Source of the DNA: Imperialibacter sp040222815
Lineage (GTDB): Bacteria; Bacteroidota; Bacteroidia; Cytophagales; Cyclobacteriaceae
DNA: 64,000 nucleotides
Assembly: GCF_040222815.1 (NCBI RefSeq)
Contig: NZ_JAVKCH010000001.1
Coordinates: 253,492-317,491 of the forward strand
Direction: 5' to 3'
Shown here: positions 9,259 through 18,274 of the stretch, piece by piece
Numbering within the stretch: position 1 is the stretch's first letter
How the letters are laid out: every line of letters begins with the position of its first letter
Notes under the pieces: generated by a model
Databases searched by the model: none
What the model was told of the DNA's origin: nothing
Seen by the model: the letters and a program-made list of their open reading frames with translations, nothing else
Made by a program: the position numbers and the translations under genes

Positions 9259-10911
9259 ATGGAATTCCAATTTTCGGCGTCGTCTCATTTCAACCAATTC
9301 AAATCGCTCTCAACCGGTCGGTTTGACGTCATTGTTATTGGTGGCGGTATCACAGGAGCCGGCATTGCTGTAGATGCTGCGAAAAGAGGACTCAAAGTAG
9401 TGTTGTTTGAAAAGGGCGACTTTGCTTCTGGCACCAGCAGCCGGTCGACCAAGCTTATACACGGCGGCCTGCGCTATCTCAAGCAACTGGAGATTGGCCT
9501 CGTGCGAGAAGTAGGCATGGAACGCTCCATTGTCCACAAAATGGCCCCACACATGGTCATTCCTGAAAAAATGCTCCTTCCCCTGGTAGAAGACGGCACT
9601 TTTGGAAAGTGGGCTACCTCCCTCGGCTTGTGGGTGTACGATGTATTGGCCGGCGTTGACGGCGATGATCGTCGGGAAATGCTCAACCATGAGGAAACAT
9701 TGGCAAAGGAACCACTGCTCAACCCGGAGAAGCTTATCGGTAGCGGATACTACGCAGAATACAGAACCGATGATGCCCGACTCACCATCGAGAACATGAA
9801 GAAGGCAGCCCAGTTGGGTGCCATGCCGTACAACTACTGCCATGTAAAGGAATTTATCTACAAAAAGTCAAAGGCTGTTGGCGTAAAGGTGTTTAATGAA
9901 ATTACCGGTGAGGAGATTGAAGTAAAATCTAACTATATCATCAATGCCGCCGGCCCGTGGGTAGACATGCTAAGGGATCAAGATCATTCTCTGGAAGGCA
10001 AGCGGCTTCATCTCACCAAGGGAGTGCATATAGTGGTGCCACACAGCAAGTTTCCACTTAAGCAAGCGGTGTATTTCGATGTGCCTGACGGCCGAATGAT
10101 CTTCGCTATTCCAAGAGGAAAAATCACTTATATAGGTACAACCGATACCGATTATAAGGATAACAAAGACCTCGTGCTTACCAAAAAAGAAGATGCAGAC
10201 TACTTGCTCTCGGCGGTGATGAATACCTTCCCTTCCGTACATCTCACTATCAAAGATGTGTGCTCTTCCTGGGCGGGCCTTCGTCCTCTGATTCATGAAG
10301 ATGGCAAGTCGGCCTCCGAGCTTTCAAGAAAGGACGAGATATTCGAGTCAGAAAGCGGGCTGCTCTCCATTGCTGGTGGCAAGCTGACCGGTTATAGAAA
10401 GATGGCTGAGCGCATTGTGGATGTGGTGATGGAGCGGATGTACGAGAAGAATGAACACAAGTTCGTAAAATGCAGCACAGACAGCCTTACATTGCCTGGC
10501 GGTGATTTTAAGAACTATAAGGCCGTTGAAAAATACATCTCCGAAATTGGAAAAGCGCTAAAAAAGCTTGGAGCGTCGCCCTATGAGTCATGGTACCTGG
10601 TGTCAACTTATGGGAAACAGACAGACACTATTCTTAGCATGCTGCCCGATTACCAGCAGGTGGACGACATCAGAGAGAAGCTGCTAATGGCCGAACTGGA
10701 CTTCTCGTTTGAAAATGAAATGATTTGCAGGCCGGTCGACTATCTGGTGCAACGTTCCGGGAGGCTTTACTTTGACATTGAGAGTATCCATGAATTCTCC
10801 GATATAACTCTGAAGTTTTTCGCAGGAAAGTTTGGATGGGATCAGGCCAGAATAGATTCAGAAGCACAAGCCATTGATGAAGCGCTGAAAAGGGTAACAT
10901 CCTTTGTCTGA
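9259..10911 (+). CDS. glpD: Glycerol-3-phosphate dehydrogenase/oxidase, FAD-dependent
   Basis: The 550-residue product has the typical GlpD N-terminus: FAD-binding DVIVIGGGITGAGIAVDAA (near residues 24-42), then FEKGDFASGTSSRSTKLIHGG. The C-terminal domain (about 410-540) is the alpha-helical part seen in GlpD/GlpO. It oxidises sn-glycerol-3-phosphate to dihydroxyacetone phosphate at the inner membrane and feeds electrons to quinone; an oxidase form using oxygen cannot be excluded. Family length is about 500-560 residues, so the gene is intact. A MarR gene converges on it with a 16-bp gap, and an inverted repeat precedes it. Confidence 0.92.
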   Translation: MEFQFSASSHFNQFKSLSTGRFDVIVIGGGITGAGIAVDAAKRGLKVVLFEKGDFASGTSSRSTKLIHGGLRYLKQLEIGLVREVGMERSIVHKMAPHMVIPEKMLLPLVEDGTFGKWATSLGLWVYDVLAGVDGDDRREMLNHEETLAKEPLLNPEKLIGSGYYAEYRTDDARLTIENMKKAAQLGAMPYNYCHVKEFIYKKSKAVGVKVFNEITGEEIEVKSNYIINAAGPWVDMLRDQDHSLEGKRLHLTKGVHIVVPHSKFPLKQAVYFDVPDGRMIFAIPRGKITYIGTTDTDYKDNKDLVLTKKEDADYLLSAVMNTFPSVHLTIKDVCSSWAGLRPLIHEDGKSASELSRKDEIFESESGLLSIAGGKLTGYRKMAERIVDVVMERMYEKNEHKFVKCSTDSLTLPGGDFKNYKAVEKYISEIGKALKKLGASPYESWYLVSTYGKQTDTILSMLPDYQQVDDIREKLLMAELDFSFENEMICRPVDYLVQRSGRLYFDIESIHEFSDITLKFFAGKFGWDQARIDSEAQAIDEALKRVTSFV

Positions 10912-10927
10912 GACAATCCGATCTTAG

Positions 10928-11380
10928 CTAAACGGCTCTGAATTTATCAAGCAAATCATTTAACTGAACAGCTTCTTCTTCCGTCAGGTTGCAGATCTTC
11001 TTTTCATAAACCTCCATTTCGTCATCCATTTCACTCAAAAGCTTCAGTCCTTTGTCAGAAATCAATACGTCAACAGCACGGCGGTCGTTGGGACACTGCT
11101 TTCTTATCACCAGTTCCTTGCTTTCAAGCTTATCCACTATCCGGGAGGCATTCGACATCCGGTCAATCATGCGATCAATGATCAGGTTCACAGTAGATGG
11201 CTGTGGGTACTGGCCCCTTAAAATGCGGAGCACATTGAATTGTGCCGCTGTAATGCCATAGCCTTTAAAAAAAGTATGGTGTTTTTCCCCAACCCAACTA
11301 GCAGTATAAAAGAGGTTGATCGTCGCCTTCTGAAACTCGTTTTTAAATTTCGGTTGTTTGATGTCTTCGGCTATTCCCAT
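10928..11380 (-). CDS. MarR-family transcriptional regulator
   Basis: This 150-residue winged-helix protein has a MarR layout: an N-terminal dimerisation helix, a recognition region around GITAAQFNVLRILRGQYPQ to VNLIIDRMIDRMSNASRIVD, and a wing with KQCPNDRRAVDVLISDKG. MarR proteins usually repress their own gene and neighbours and respond to small molecules. It is divergent from the ECF sigma gene across a 178-bp AT-rich region and convergent with glpD. The target and ligand are unknown. Confidence 0.9.
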   Translation of the reverse strand: MGIAEDIKQPKFKNEFQKATINLFYTASWVGEKHHTFFKGYGITAAQFNVLRILRGQYPQPSTVNLIIDRMIDRMSNASRIVDKLESKELVIRKQCPNDRRAVDVLISDKGLKLLSEMDDEMEVYEKKICNLTEEEAVQLNDLLDKFRAV

Positions 11381-11558
11381 TTTACTAAATTATATTCCAG
11401 GTGCTCTAAATTACTATATAACTCCTTTGTCGACACCTATTTGTAAGAAAACAACGAAATATATTACGGGATAGTTGTAGGTACATGTTTTTTTTGTGGA
11501 AAAAAAACCGCCTCCCTCTTTAAACCTTGCCTTTGTATCTTTATCTAATAGTTAAAAT

Positions 11559-12104
11559 TTGGCTTTGCAGGAGAAAGACATTCTTGAGAAAATAAGGAAC
11601 CCATCGTCGAAGCAGTTTGGCTTCTCTCTGCTTGTACGCCATTACCAGAAGCCAATGTATGCCGTCGTTAGACGGATGGTAATAGACCATGATGATGCTG
11701 ACGATGTGCTTCAAGAGGTCTTTTTAAAGGTTTGGAAAGGAATTGATAACTTTAGGGAAGATGCAAGACTTTTCACCTGGGTTTATCGGATAGCCAGTAA
11801 TGAGTGTTTGCAGTTTCTGGCGAAAAAGAAGAGGCGGTTCTTCCTCCCTATTCATGACATTAGCAGTGAATTGTTTGCAAAAGCGGAGCAGTCGCCGGGG
11901 TTGTCTGGTAGCGAGATTGAACTGAAGCTGCAAAAGGCCATTTTGAAACTACCAGATAAACAGCGTCTCGTTTTTAACATGAGATATTATGATGAATTGA
12001 AATTTGAAGAGATAGCCAGTATAACCGGCACAAGCGTTGGTGCGCTGAAGGCGAGTTATCACCTGGCAGCAAAAAAAATAGAGGAATATGTTACTGCTGA
12101 TTAA
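11559..12104 (+). CDS. ECF-type RNA polymerase sigma factor
   Basis: The 181-residue product has sigma region 2 (DDADDVLQEVFLKVWKGID, with FTWVYRIASNECLQFL) and region 4 (LPDKQRLVFNMRYYDELKFE followed by EEIASITGTSVGALKASYH). The start is a TTG at 11559: a TAA stop lies two codons upstream, and the next ATG is well inside region 2. It leads a likely operon with a membrane protein resembling an anti-sigma factor and a Spy-like periplasmic protein, which suggests an envelope-stress sigma factor. This is an inference from context. Confidence 0.9.
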   Translation: MALQEKDILEKIRNPSSKQFGFSLLVRHYQKPMYAVVRRMVIDHDDADDVLQEVFLKVWKGIDNFREDARLFTWVYRIASNECLQFLAKKKRRFFLPIHDISSELFAKAEQSPGLSGSEIELKLQKAILKLPDKQRLVFNMRYYDELKFEEIASITGTSVGALKASYHLAAKKIEEYVTAD

Positions 12105-12146
12105 ACCTTTAGCCCAAAAAACAATCAAAGTATTAATTGACTTCTG

Positions 12147-12599
12147 ATGAACAAGTTCAAGCTCGACGACATAGAAAAAAAAGAGCCGTTTGAGGCCCCT
12201 GAAAAGTACTTCGATGAGTTCCCGTTGAGGATGCAGAAAAGGATAGAAGTAAAAGCTGCTGGCTCTCCAGTGTGGCAGCTCTTGCTTTCTCCCAAATGGT
12301 CTTTGTCGGCGCTTGGCATGGTGCTTATGCTGGGTGTTGGATTATTTGTTTGGAACAACGATAAGGCAACAGAGGTAGATTTGAACCCTCTCGACGCAGT
12401 CGCCACAGCTGACCTTATCTACTATCTGGAAATCGAATCTGTCAGTGCCGATGAGCTCGTGCAATTGATGAATCATGCTGAAGCAGAAGATTCAATTTGG
12501 AATGACGGTGAGCTAAATTTGTTGCCAGAAGAAGAAATGACTGATGAAGAACTGCTACTGCTTTATGATCAGTTAAGTACACAGGATGAAATCCTTTAA
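12147..12599 (+). CDS. Single-pass membrane protein, probable anti-sigma partner
   Basis: This 150-residue protein is not recognised as a named family. It has a charged N-terminal cytoplasmic part (about 1-45, FEAPEKYFDEFPLRMQKRI), one membrane segment near 52-70 (LSALGMVLMLGVGLFVW) and an acidic periplasmic tail. It lies 42 bp after an ECF sigma gene and 4 bp before a Spy-like gene. Size, topology and position fit an anti-sigma factor or accessory membrane regulator, but no zinc-binding anti-sigma (ZAS) motif is visible. Confidence 0.65.
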   Translation: MNKFKLDDIEKKEPFEAPEKYFDEFPLRMQKRIEVKAAGSPVWQLLLSPKWSLSALGMVLMLGVGLFVWNNDKATEVDLNPLDAVATADLIYYLEIESVSADELVQLMNHAEAEDSIWNDGELNLLPEEEMTDEELLLLYDQLSTQDEIL

Positions 12600-12603
12600 T
12601 TGA

Positions 12604-13107
12604 ATGATTATGAAACGTTTTACATATATAGTCCTAATGATCTTGCTATCAGCCACTTATTTGCAGGCGCAAGACCCAGAGGCAATGAAAAAAGTAGAGG
12701 CCGCCAAAATCGGGGTGATAACCGAGCGGCTGGGCTTAACACCCGAACAGGCGGAGCAGTTCTGGCCTATTTACCGGGAGTTTAGTGATAAAAGAAGAAG
12801 CATTTTGGGAGAGATGAGAGATGCACGGAGAGACTTCAATCCTCAAACAGCCACTGAGGAAGAAAACAGGGCTATGATGGATCTGAACTTTCAGGTGAAA
12901 GAAAGAGAGCTTAATCTGGAAAAAGAATATTCCGAAAAACTGCTCCGGGTGATTAGTACCCGACAGCTGGTTTCACTGCGGCAGGCTGAAGACGATTTCC
13001 GACGAATGGTGCTGGAACAGCTCGAGAGAAGGGCCAGGCAACAAAACATGAGGGAGAATCTTCGGGAGAGAAACCAGGACAGGATTAATGGTAGAAGAGG
13101 TAACTGA
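12604..13107 (+). CDS. Spy/CpxP-like periplasmic protein (LTxxQ family)
   Basis: The protein is 167 residues (165 if the ATG at 12610 is used). It has a signal peptide (KRFTYIVLMILLSATYLQAQ) and then an alpha-helical, highly charged chain containing LTPEQAEQFWPIYREFSDKR, the LTxxQ-type signature of Spy/CpxP/ZraP proteins. These act as periplasmic chaperones or feedback sensors of envelope stress. The C-terminus is Arg/Asn-rich. Its position behind the sigma and membrane-protein genes supports a stress-feedback role. The next ORF continues in the same reading frame after its TGA stop. Confidence 0.75.
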   Translation: MIMKRFTYIVLMILLSATYLQAQDPEAMKKVEAAKIGVITERLGLTPEQAEQFWPIYREFSDKRRSILGEMRDARRDFNPQTATEEENRAMMDLNFQVKERELNLEKEYSEKLLRVISTRQLVSLRQAEDDFRRMVLEQLERRARQQNMRENLRERNQDRINGRRGN

Positions 13108-13155
13108 ATTTATATAGCACTGCGTATCATAAGGGGGAGAAAACACTTTGTCCGT

Positions 13156-14121
13156 TTGGCATGGGCAAAGCTTGCGTTGATAGCAGGCTTTGCCTTTTTG
13201 AGTTTCAATTCACTGGCCCAGGAGGACACCACTACAGGTTATCACCTAACTTATGAAGACTCATTGTCCATTTTTGACGACATGGACTCGCTGTCAATCT
13301 TTAGATTGATCGACAGTGTGCTTTCCGCTACTCAAAAATCTTCAACACTGAATGTGCGCCTTTCCTACACAAGCAGGGTCACGTCAGCTGGCAGAGATTT
13401 TAGTGTGAAACAGTACGGGCTAACGCCAGGCGTTTCTTTTTATCATCACAGTGGAGCATTTGCAGATGTTTCCGGCTACTGGAACAGTCAGTTTGAACCT
13501 AACTACAGCCTGACAGTCCTGAGCGCTGGCTATCTTGGTCTTCCCACCAAGTGGCTCTCCTACAATATTGCCTTCGAAAGGTCCTTTTACGCCCAGGCTG
13601 CCTCCGATTCTGTCATTGCGGCACCACCTAATGGGCTCAATGGCACTTTATTTTTTGACGCCGACTGGTTGTATGCCACTATTGATTATACATACCTTTT
13701 TGGCAATGGCGATGCACACCGTCTTTCCGGTGCTTTGTCAGGGAACATTGTGTTTCGGAAAGTCTGGTTTATCGATAAAATTACGCTGTTCCCCTCCGCC
13801 AACTTTCTATTTGGCAACGAGGAGCTTGTCTCCTACCGCTTCAATGTAGATCTGACCGATCCACGAGTCCAACGTTTAATCAGGCGCTTCCCCAGGTTAC
13901 GAAGAAGAGTGGTGACACCCGAAACGAACGATGTATTTGGATTGATGAACGTCAGCTTTTCTACACCCATCTCCCTCAGGTACAAACAGTTTAGCTTGCT
14001 CCTCTCCTATACCTACAACATACCAGTTGAATTGCCCGGAGAGTCACTGGCTGACACCAAGCCCAACAGCTATTTCAGCACAAGCCTGGGTTATATGATT
14101 CCACTCCGCCAAAAGAAGTAA
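13156..14121 (+). CDS. Predicted outer-membrane beta-barrel protein, unknown function
   Basis: The product is 321 residues with a signal peptide (AWAKLALIAGFAFLSFNSLAQ) followed by alternating aromatic/polar strands (SLTVLSAGYLGLPTKWLSYN, YATIDYTYLFGNG, FSLLLSYTYNIPVELPG), consistent with a beta-barrel. There is no ATG near the start: TTG at 13156 is used here. The frame is open back to the TGA of the Spy-like gene at 13105-13107, and a CTG at 13120 would add a basic n-region. The family is not recognised. The barrel may be the client or reporter of the envelope-stress operon, but this is inference. Confidence 0.65.
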   Translation: MAWAKLALIAGFAFLSFNSLAQEDTTTGYHLTYEDSLSIFDDMDSLSIFRLIDSVLSATQKSSTLNVRLSYTSRVTSAGRDFSVKQYGLTPGVSFYHHSGAFADVSGYWNSQFEPNYSLTVLSAGYLGLPTKWLSYNIAFERSFYAQAASDSVIAAPPNGLNGTLFFDADWLYATIDYTYLFGNGDAHRLSGALSGNIVFRKVWFIDKITLFPSANFLFGNEELVSYRFNVDLTDPRVQRLIRRFPRLRRRVVTPETNDVFGLMNVSFSTPISLRYKQFSLLLSYTYNIPVELPGESLADTKPNSYFSTSLGYMIPLRQKK

Positions 14122-14128
14122 GATTCTT

Positions 14129-14136
14129 TATATTTG
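14129..14136 (+). promoter_or_regulatory. Candidate -7 element for xseA
   Basis: TATATTTG is an exact match to TAnnTTTG and lies 15 bp before the xseA ATG at 14152, which would give a very short leader. No spaced -33 TTTG is seen, so confidence is low. Confidence 0.3.
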
Positions 14137-14151
14137 GGTTTTCGTGTTCAA

Positions 14152-15456
14152 ATGCAGACAGTAACCCTTTCAGAATTGGCCTTTACTATCAAGGATGCCA
14201 TTTCCGGCAACCTCGCTCCCTCCTATTGGGTAACAGCCGAAATTGGCGACATGAAAGTGAATGCCAAGGGGCATTGCTACCTTGAGCTGCTTGAAAAAGA
14301 CCATCAGCAGGTAAAGGCCAAACTTCGGGCCGCTATATGGGCCTACGACTTCAGGAATATTAATCAATGGTTTGAAAAAATAACCGGCAACTCATTGAGA
14401 CAGGGAATTAAGATCCTTGCCAATGCACAGGTGAGCTTTCATGAAGTGTACGGCCTTAATCTGACGATCAAAGACATAGACCCCAATTTCACCATTGGAG
14501 AAAGGGAAAGAAAAAAGCAGGAGGTCATATCACGGTTAACTGAAGAGCTCCTAATTGATCGCAACAAAGGTTTGGTGCTTCCGGTCGTGCCGCAGCGCAT
14601 TGCGGTCATCAGCTCTTCCACTGCTGCCGGGTATGGCGATTTTTTACATCACCTGGAAAATAACAAGAAGCACTATGCTGTATCAACCAAGCTCTTTCCT
14701 GTGACTTTGCAGGGCGATGAGGCCGAGCAAGCCATCCTTGCCGCTATTCGAGACGCTTCCAAGGAAAAAGATGACTTCGATGCCATTGTTGTTATCCGTG
14801 GTGGTGGTGCGCAGCTCGATTTGGACGTTTTCAACGAATACAATGTTTGCGCCGCCATAGCCAATGCTCCCCTGCCTGTGCTCACCGGTATAGGCCACGA
14901 ACGGGACGAAACCATTGCCGATATGGTGGCTCACACCCGGCTCAAGACCCCCACCGCTGTGGCCGATTTTATCCTGGAGGGTTTCGAGTCGTTCACTGAA
15001 TCTATTCAGTGGATGGCGAGTAGGCTCTTGCGGCAGGTCGATGAAGAAATGACGGGGCAAAAGCACTTACTAGGTCAACTTTCGAAAGACCTAAACTACC
15101 TGGCCAGGCAGCAAATGGCGCAGGGCCTCTCCTATATCAACAGCGTTAAAAGAGATATAGCGCAGTCGGCAAAATGGAAGATAGAACGGGAACGAAACCG
15201 CCTTAGAGAAGTTTCAGCCACTACTGTCCATACAGTGAATGAGCACTTGAAAGCCGCAAAAAACCAGCTGGCTATGGCGGAAAAGTCGATTGAAGCCAGC
15301 GACCCGAAAAAAGTATTAGCAAGGGGATACAGCATTACCACCCTGGAGGGGAAACTTTTGAAGAACAGTAAATTAAAGAATGGGGATTCCATCGTGACTC
15401 ACTACAGCCATGGGGTCTTAACATCTCAAATAAAAAGCCTTGATGACCATGAGTAA
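14152..15456 (+). CDS. xseA: Exodeoxyribonuclease VII large subunit
   Basis: From ATG 14152 the product is 434 residues. It has an N-terminal OB-fold (SYWVTAEIGDMKVNAKGHCY), a central catalytic domain with VVIRGGGAQLDLDVFNEYNV and LTGIGHERDETIADMVAHTR near residues 220-265, and a long coiled-coil region before a C-terminal segment (LARGYSITTLEGKLL). It degrades single-stranded DNA into oligonucleotides in complex with XseB and serves in repair. The xseB gene overlaps its 3' end, and ligA follows, making a DNA-repair cluster. Confidence 0.93.
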   Translation: MQTVTLSELAFTIKDAISGNLAPSYWVTAEIGDMKVNAKGHCYLELLEKDHQQVKAKLRAAIWAYDFRNINQWFEKITGNSLRQGIKILANAQVSFHEVYGLNLTIKDIDPNFTIGERERKKQEVISRLTEELLIDRNKGLVLPVVPQRIAVISSSTAAGYGDFLHHLENNKKHYAVSTKLFPVTLQGDEAEQAILAAIRDASKEKDDFDAIVVIRGGGAQLDLDVFNEYNVCAAIANAPLPVLTGIGHERDETIADMVAHTRLKTPTAVADFILEGFESFTESIQWMASRLLRQVDEEMTGQKHLLGQLSKDLNYLARQQMAQGLSYINSVKRDIAQSAKWKIERERNRLREVSATTVHTVNEHLKAAKNQLAMAEKSIEASDPKKVLARGYSITTLEGKLLKNSKLKNGDSIVTHYSHGVLTSQIKSLDDHE

Positions 15457-15649
15457 TAAACAATTATCGTATTCTGAGGCACTGGAAGAGCTAAAGGGTA
15501 TAGTGGAGAAGATAGAAAGTGCAGAACTGGATGTGGATGAAATAACGAAAATGGTCCAGCGGGCGACTGATTTGATCCTCTACTGCAAAGAAAGACTTAC
15601 ACAAACAGAAGCCCAGCTGACCGAGGCTATGAAAAAGTTAGAAGAATGA
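15443..15649 (+). CDS. xseB: Exodeoxyribonuclease VII small subunit
   Basis: This is a 66-68 residue helical protein with the XseB pattern SYSEALEELKGIVEKIESAE, then LDVDEITKMVQRATDLILYC. It binds the coiled-coil arms of XseA. ATGs at 15443 and 15449 are both possible; either start overlaps the end of xseA (stop at 15456), indicating translational coupling. The length matches the family. Confidence 0.9.
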   Translation: MTMSNKQLSYSEALEELKGIVEKIESAELDVDEITKMVQRATDLILYCKERLTQTEAQLTEAMKKLEE

Positions 15650-15698
15650 TGCATTTGATGGCTTATTTGTAGAAATTTAAGGGCCTTAATTTGCCATC

Positions 15699-17753
15699 AT
15701 GACCAAGGAAGAAGCCAGAGAAGAAATAGCCAGGCTTAGCCAGGAGCTAAATTACCATAATCGCCTCTACTATCAGGAGCACAGGACTGAAATCTCCGAC
15801 TTTGATTTTGATACCCTACTAAAAAAACTTCAGGAACTCGAAGTTGCGTTTCCTGAGTTTGTGGATGAAAACTCTCCCACACTTCGGGTTGGTGGTACTG
15901 TCACCAAAGACTTCGAAACGGTTGAGCACAAGTATCCTATGCTGTCGCTGGGAAACACCTACTCTGAGCAGGAGCTCCGTGATTTTGATCAAAGGGTCGC
16001 CAAAGCATTGGAGGGTGCACCCTATGAGTATTTCTGCGAAATGAAGTTTGATGGCGTGGCACTCAGCCTTACCTACGAAAACGGTCGTCTTTCCCGGGCG
16101 GTAACCAGAGGTGACGGTACCCGGGGCGATGACGTGACCAACAACGCCAGAACTATTCACAGTATCCCGCTGCGACTCACCAACGACAGTAATTATCCAT
16201 CGGAATTTGAAGTGCGGGGTGAAGTGTTCCTTCCGAGGAAAATGTTTGACAAAATCAATGCTGAAAAGGAAGATATAGGTGAGCCGCTTTTGGCTAACCC
16301 AAGAAATACTGCTTCAGGCACGCTCAAGCAGCAGGATTCGGCAGCAGTGGCGAAGCGCCGCCTCGACTGTTATGTTTACTCACTGCTTGGCGTAGAAAGC
16401 CTTATTCAAACACATGAAGAAGCCGTGCATTTGCTGGAAAAATGGGGATTCAACGTATCTCTTACTTATGGTAAATGTGCCACTATAGACGATGTGCTGA
16501 AGTACATTGCTGAGTGGGAAACAAAAAGGCTCGACTTGCCCCTTGATACCGATGGTGTCGTTATCAAAGTGAATGCTATCACTCAGCAACGGATGCTTGG
16601 CTTCACGGCCAAAAGCCCCCGCTGGGCCATTGCCTACAAATACAAAACACAGAGTGCTGTTACGGAGCTGCTCGACATCACCTATCAGGTCGGGAGAACT
16701 GGCGCAGTAACCCCAGTGGCAGAATTGAAGCCGGTGCTGCTGGCCGGCACCACTGTGAAGCGGGCGTCGTTACACAATGCCAATGAAATTGCCCGACTCG
16801 ATCTGCGTGTGGGTGACATGGTGTTTGTTGAAAAGGGGGGTGAGATTATTCCCAAAGTAACTGGTGTCGACACGGCACAAAGGAAACCGGGCAGCCAGGC
16901 GGTAGTTTATCTTGATAAGTGCCCGGAATGTGGAACCCCTCTGGTAAGAACGGAAGGCGAAGCAGCCCACTACTGTCCCAACACCGACGGCTGCCCACCG
17001 CAGATACAAGGCCGCATTGAGCATTTCATTCAGCGCAATGCCATGAACATCGAAAGTATGGGGCCGGAAACTATTGCTGGCCTGCTCAGTCACGGCCTGA
17101 TCAGAGACCCGGCGGATATCTACTTCCTGACCTTTGAACAGCTCAATGGCCTGGAATTTTCCAGCTATTCGGAGAAAAAAGGCGATATAGTCACCAGAAG
17201 CCTGAGAGAAAAGTCTGCCCGCAACATTATCGATGCAATTGAAAAGTCTAAGGAACAGCCTTTCGAAAATGTCCTCTTCGGCATGGGCATCAGGTATGTG
17301 GGAAGAACAGTGGCCGAAAAATTAGCCACTCACTTTGGTGGCATTGAGGAGATTAGCAAAGCCAGCCACGAACAGCTACTGGAGGCACCGGAAATTGGCG
17401 AACGAATCGCTCAGTCGGTAATTGATTTCTTTGGTTCGGACAAAAGTGTCGAATTCGTCAACAAACTTTCGGCAGCCGGGTTGAAACTCAAAACAGAGGG
17501 TGGAGCTTTCGTTGCTTCCAGCGACAAACTAGCCGGACAAACTTTTGTTATTAGTGGCGTGTTCAAAGGTTTTGAACGGGACGATTTGAAGAACGTCATC
17601 AAACAAAATGGAGGCAAGGTCGTATCCTCAGTCTCGGCCAAACTCAACTTTTTGGTGGCGGGCGACAACATGGGGCCTGCAAAGCTTGAGAAGGCCAATG
17701 AGCTTGGTGTAAAAATTATTTCAGAAGACGACTTCCTAAAAATGATCAACTAA
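15699..17753 (+). CDS. ligA: NAD-dependent DNA ligase
   Basis: The 684-residue product has all LigA domains: N-terminal Ia domain, adenylation domain with the catalytic lysine in CEMKFDGVALSL (near residue 116), OB-fold, a four-cysteine zinc finger (CPECGTPL ... YCPNTDGCP near 407-430), helix-hairpin-helix region, and a C-terminal BRCT domain (about 605-684, LAGQTFVISGVFKGFERDD). It seals nicks in duplex DNA during replication and repair. Its final stop overlaps the next ATG (TAATG) at 17753. Confidence 0.95.
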   Translation: MTKEEAREEIARLSQELNYHNRLYYQEHRTEISDFDFDTLLKKLQELEVAFPEFVDENSPTLRVGGTVTKDFETVEHKYPMLSLGNTYSEQELRDFDQRVAKALEGAPYEYFCEMKFDGVALSLTYENGRLSRAVTRGDGTRGDDVTNNARTIHSIPLRLTNDSNYPSEFEVRGEVFLPRKMFDKINAEKEDIGEPLLANPRNTASGTLKQQDSAAVAKRRLDCYVYSLLGVESLIQTHEEAVHLLEKWGFNVSLTYGKCATIDDVLKYIAEWETKRLDLPLDTDGVVIKVNAITQQRMLGFTAKSPRWAIAYKYKTQSAVTELLDITYQVGRTGAVTPVAELKPVLLAGTTVKRASLHNANEIARLDLRVGDMVFVEKGGEIIPKVTGVDTAQRKPGSQAVVYLDKCPECGTPLVRTEGEAAHYCPNTDGCPPQIQGRIEHFIQRNAMNIESMGPETIAGLLSHGLIRDPADIYFLTFEQLNGLEFSSYSEKKGDIVTRSLREKSARNIIDAIEKSKEQPFENVLFGMGIRYVGRTVAEKLATHFGGIEEISKASHEQLLEAPEIGERIAQSVIDFFGSDKSVEFVNKLSAAGLKLKTEGGAFVASSDKLAGQTFVISGVFKGFERDDLKNVIKQNGGKVVSSVSAKLNFLVAGDNMGPAKLEKANELGVKIISEDDFLKMIN

Positions 17754-18274
17754 TGCTGGGAAAACTATTACTACCGGTTCATACGAAGAAAGCAATAAGA
17801 AAAAGTACACTGCAAGTGTCGCCTGGTTATTCCGACGCCGATCAAATAGGGGTCATTTTTAAGTATTTGAACGACGAACACTATGAAAAGGTGCTGAGCT
17901 TTGTTCGCCAAATTCAAATAGACAAAAAAGAAGTGACCACATTGGCATTCTTTCCAAAAAAGGAAGCCATGTCCCAATATAGAATTCCTCGTTACTCCAC
18001 CGACAACTTATCTGTGTGGGGTAAGCTAACTTCTGAAGAAATAGACCTATTTTTGACTCGCAACTTTGACTTCCTTATCAATTTAGATACTGAATCTCAT
18101 GAGTTCGTTGACAACATCTTATCCAGAGCGAATGCAAAGTGTAAGATTGGACACTTTATGGTAGAAAGGAAAGACTTCTACCAACTGATGATACACATTG
18201 ACCCTTCTACTGACTTCGAGGTATTCCTCGACAAGATTTACTTCTATATCAAAAAACTAAGGGCAAATGCATGA
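17753..18274 (+). CDS. DUF6913-like small cytoplasmic protein
   Basis: This 173-residue protein of unknown function resembles a Bacteroidota-restricted family (DUF6913, recalled, not checked). It begins with a basic segment and contains TLAFFPKKEAMSQYRIPRYS and MVERKDFYQLMIHIDPSTDF. No signal peptide, membrane segment or catalytic motif is obvious. It overlaps ligA by one base and dapA by eight bases, so it belongs to the same transcript and is probably translationally coupled to both. Confidence 0.7.
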   Translation: MLGKLLLPVHTKKAIRKSTLQVSPGYSDADQIGVIFKYLNDEHYEKVLSFVRQIQIDKKEVTTLAFFPKKEAMSQYRIPRYSTDNLSVWGKLTSEEIDLFLTRNFDFLINLDTESHEFVDNILSRANAKCKIGHFMVERKDFYQLMIHIDPSTDFEVFLDKIYFYIKKLRANA

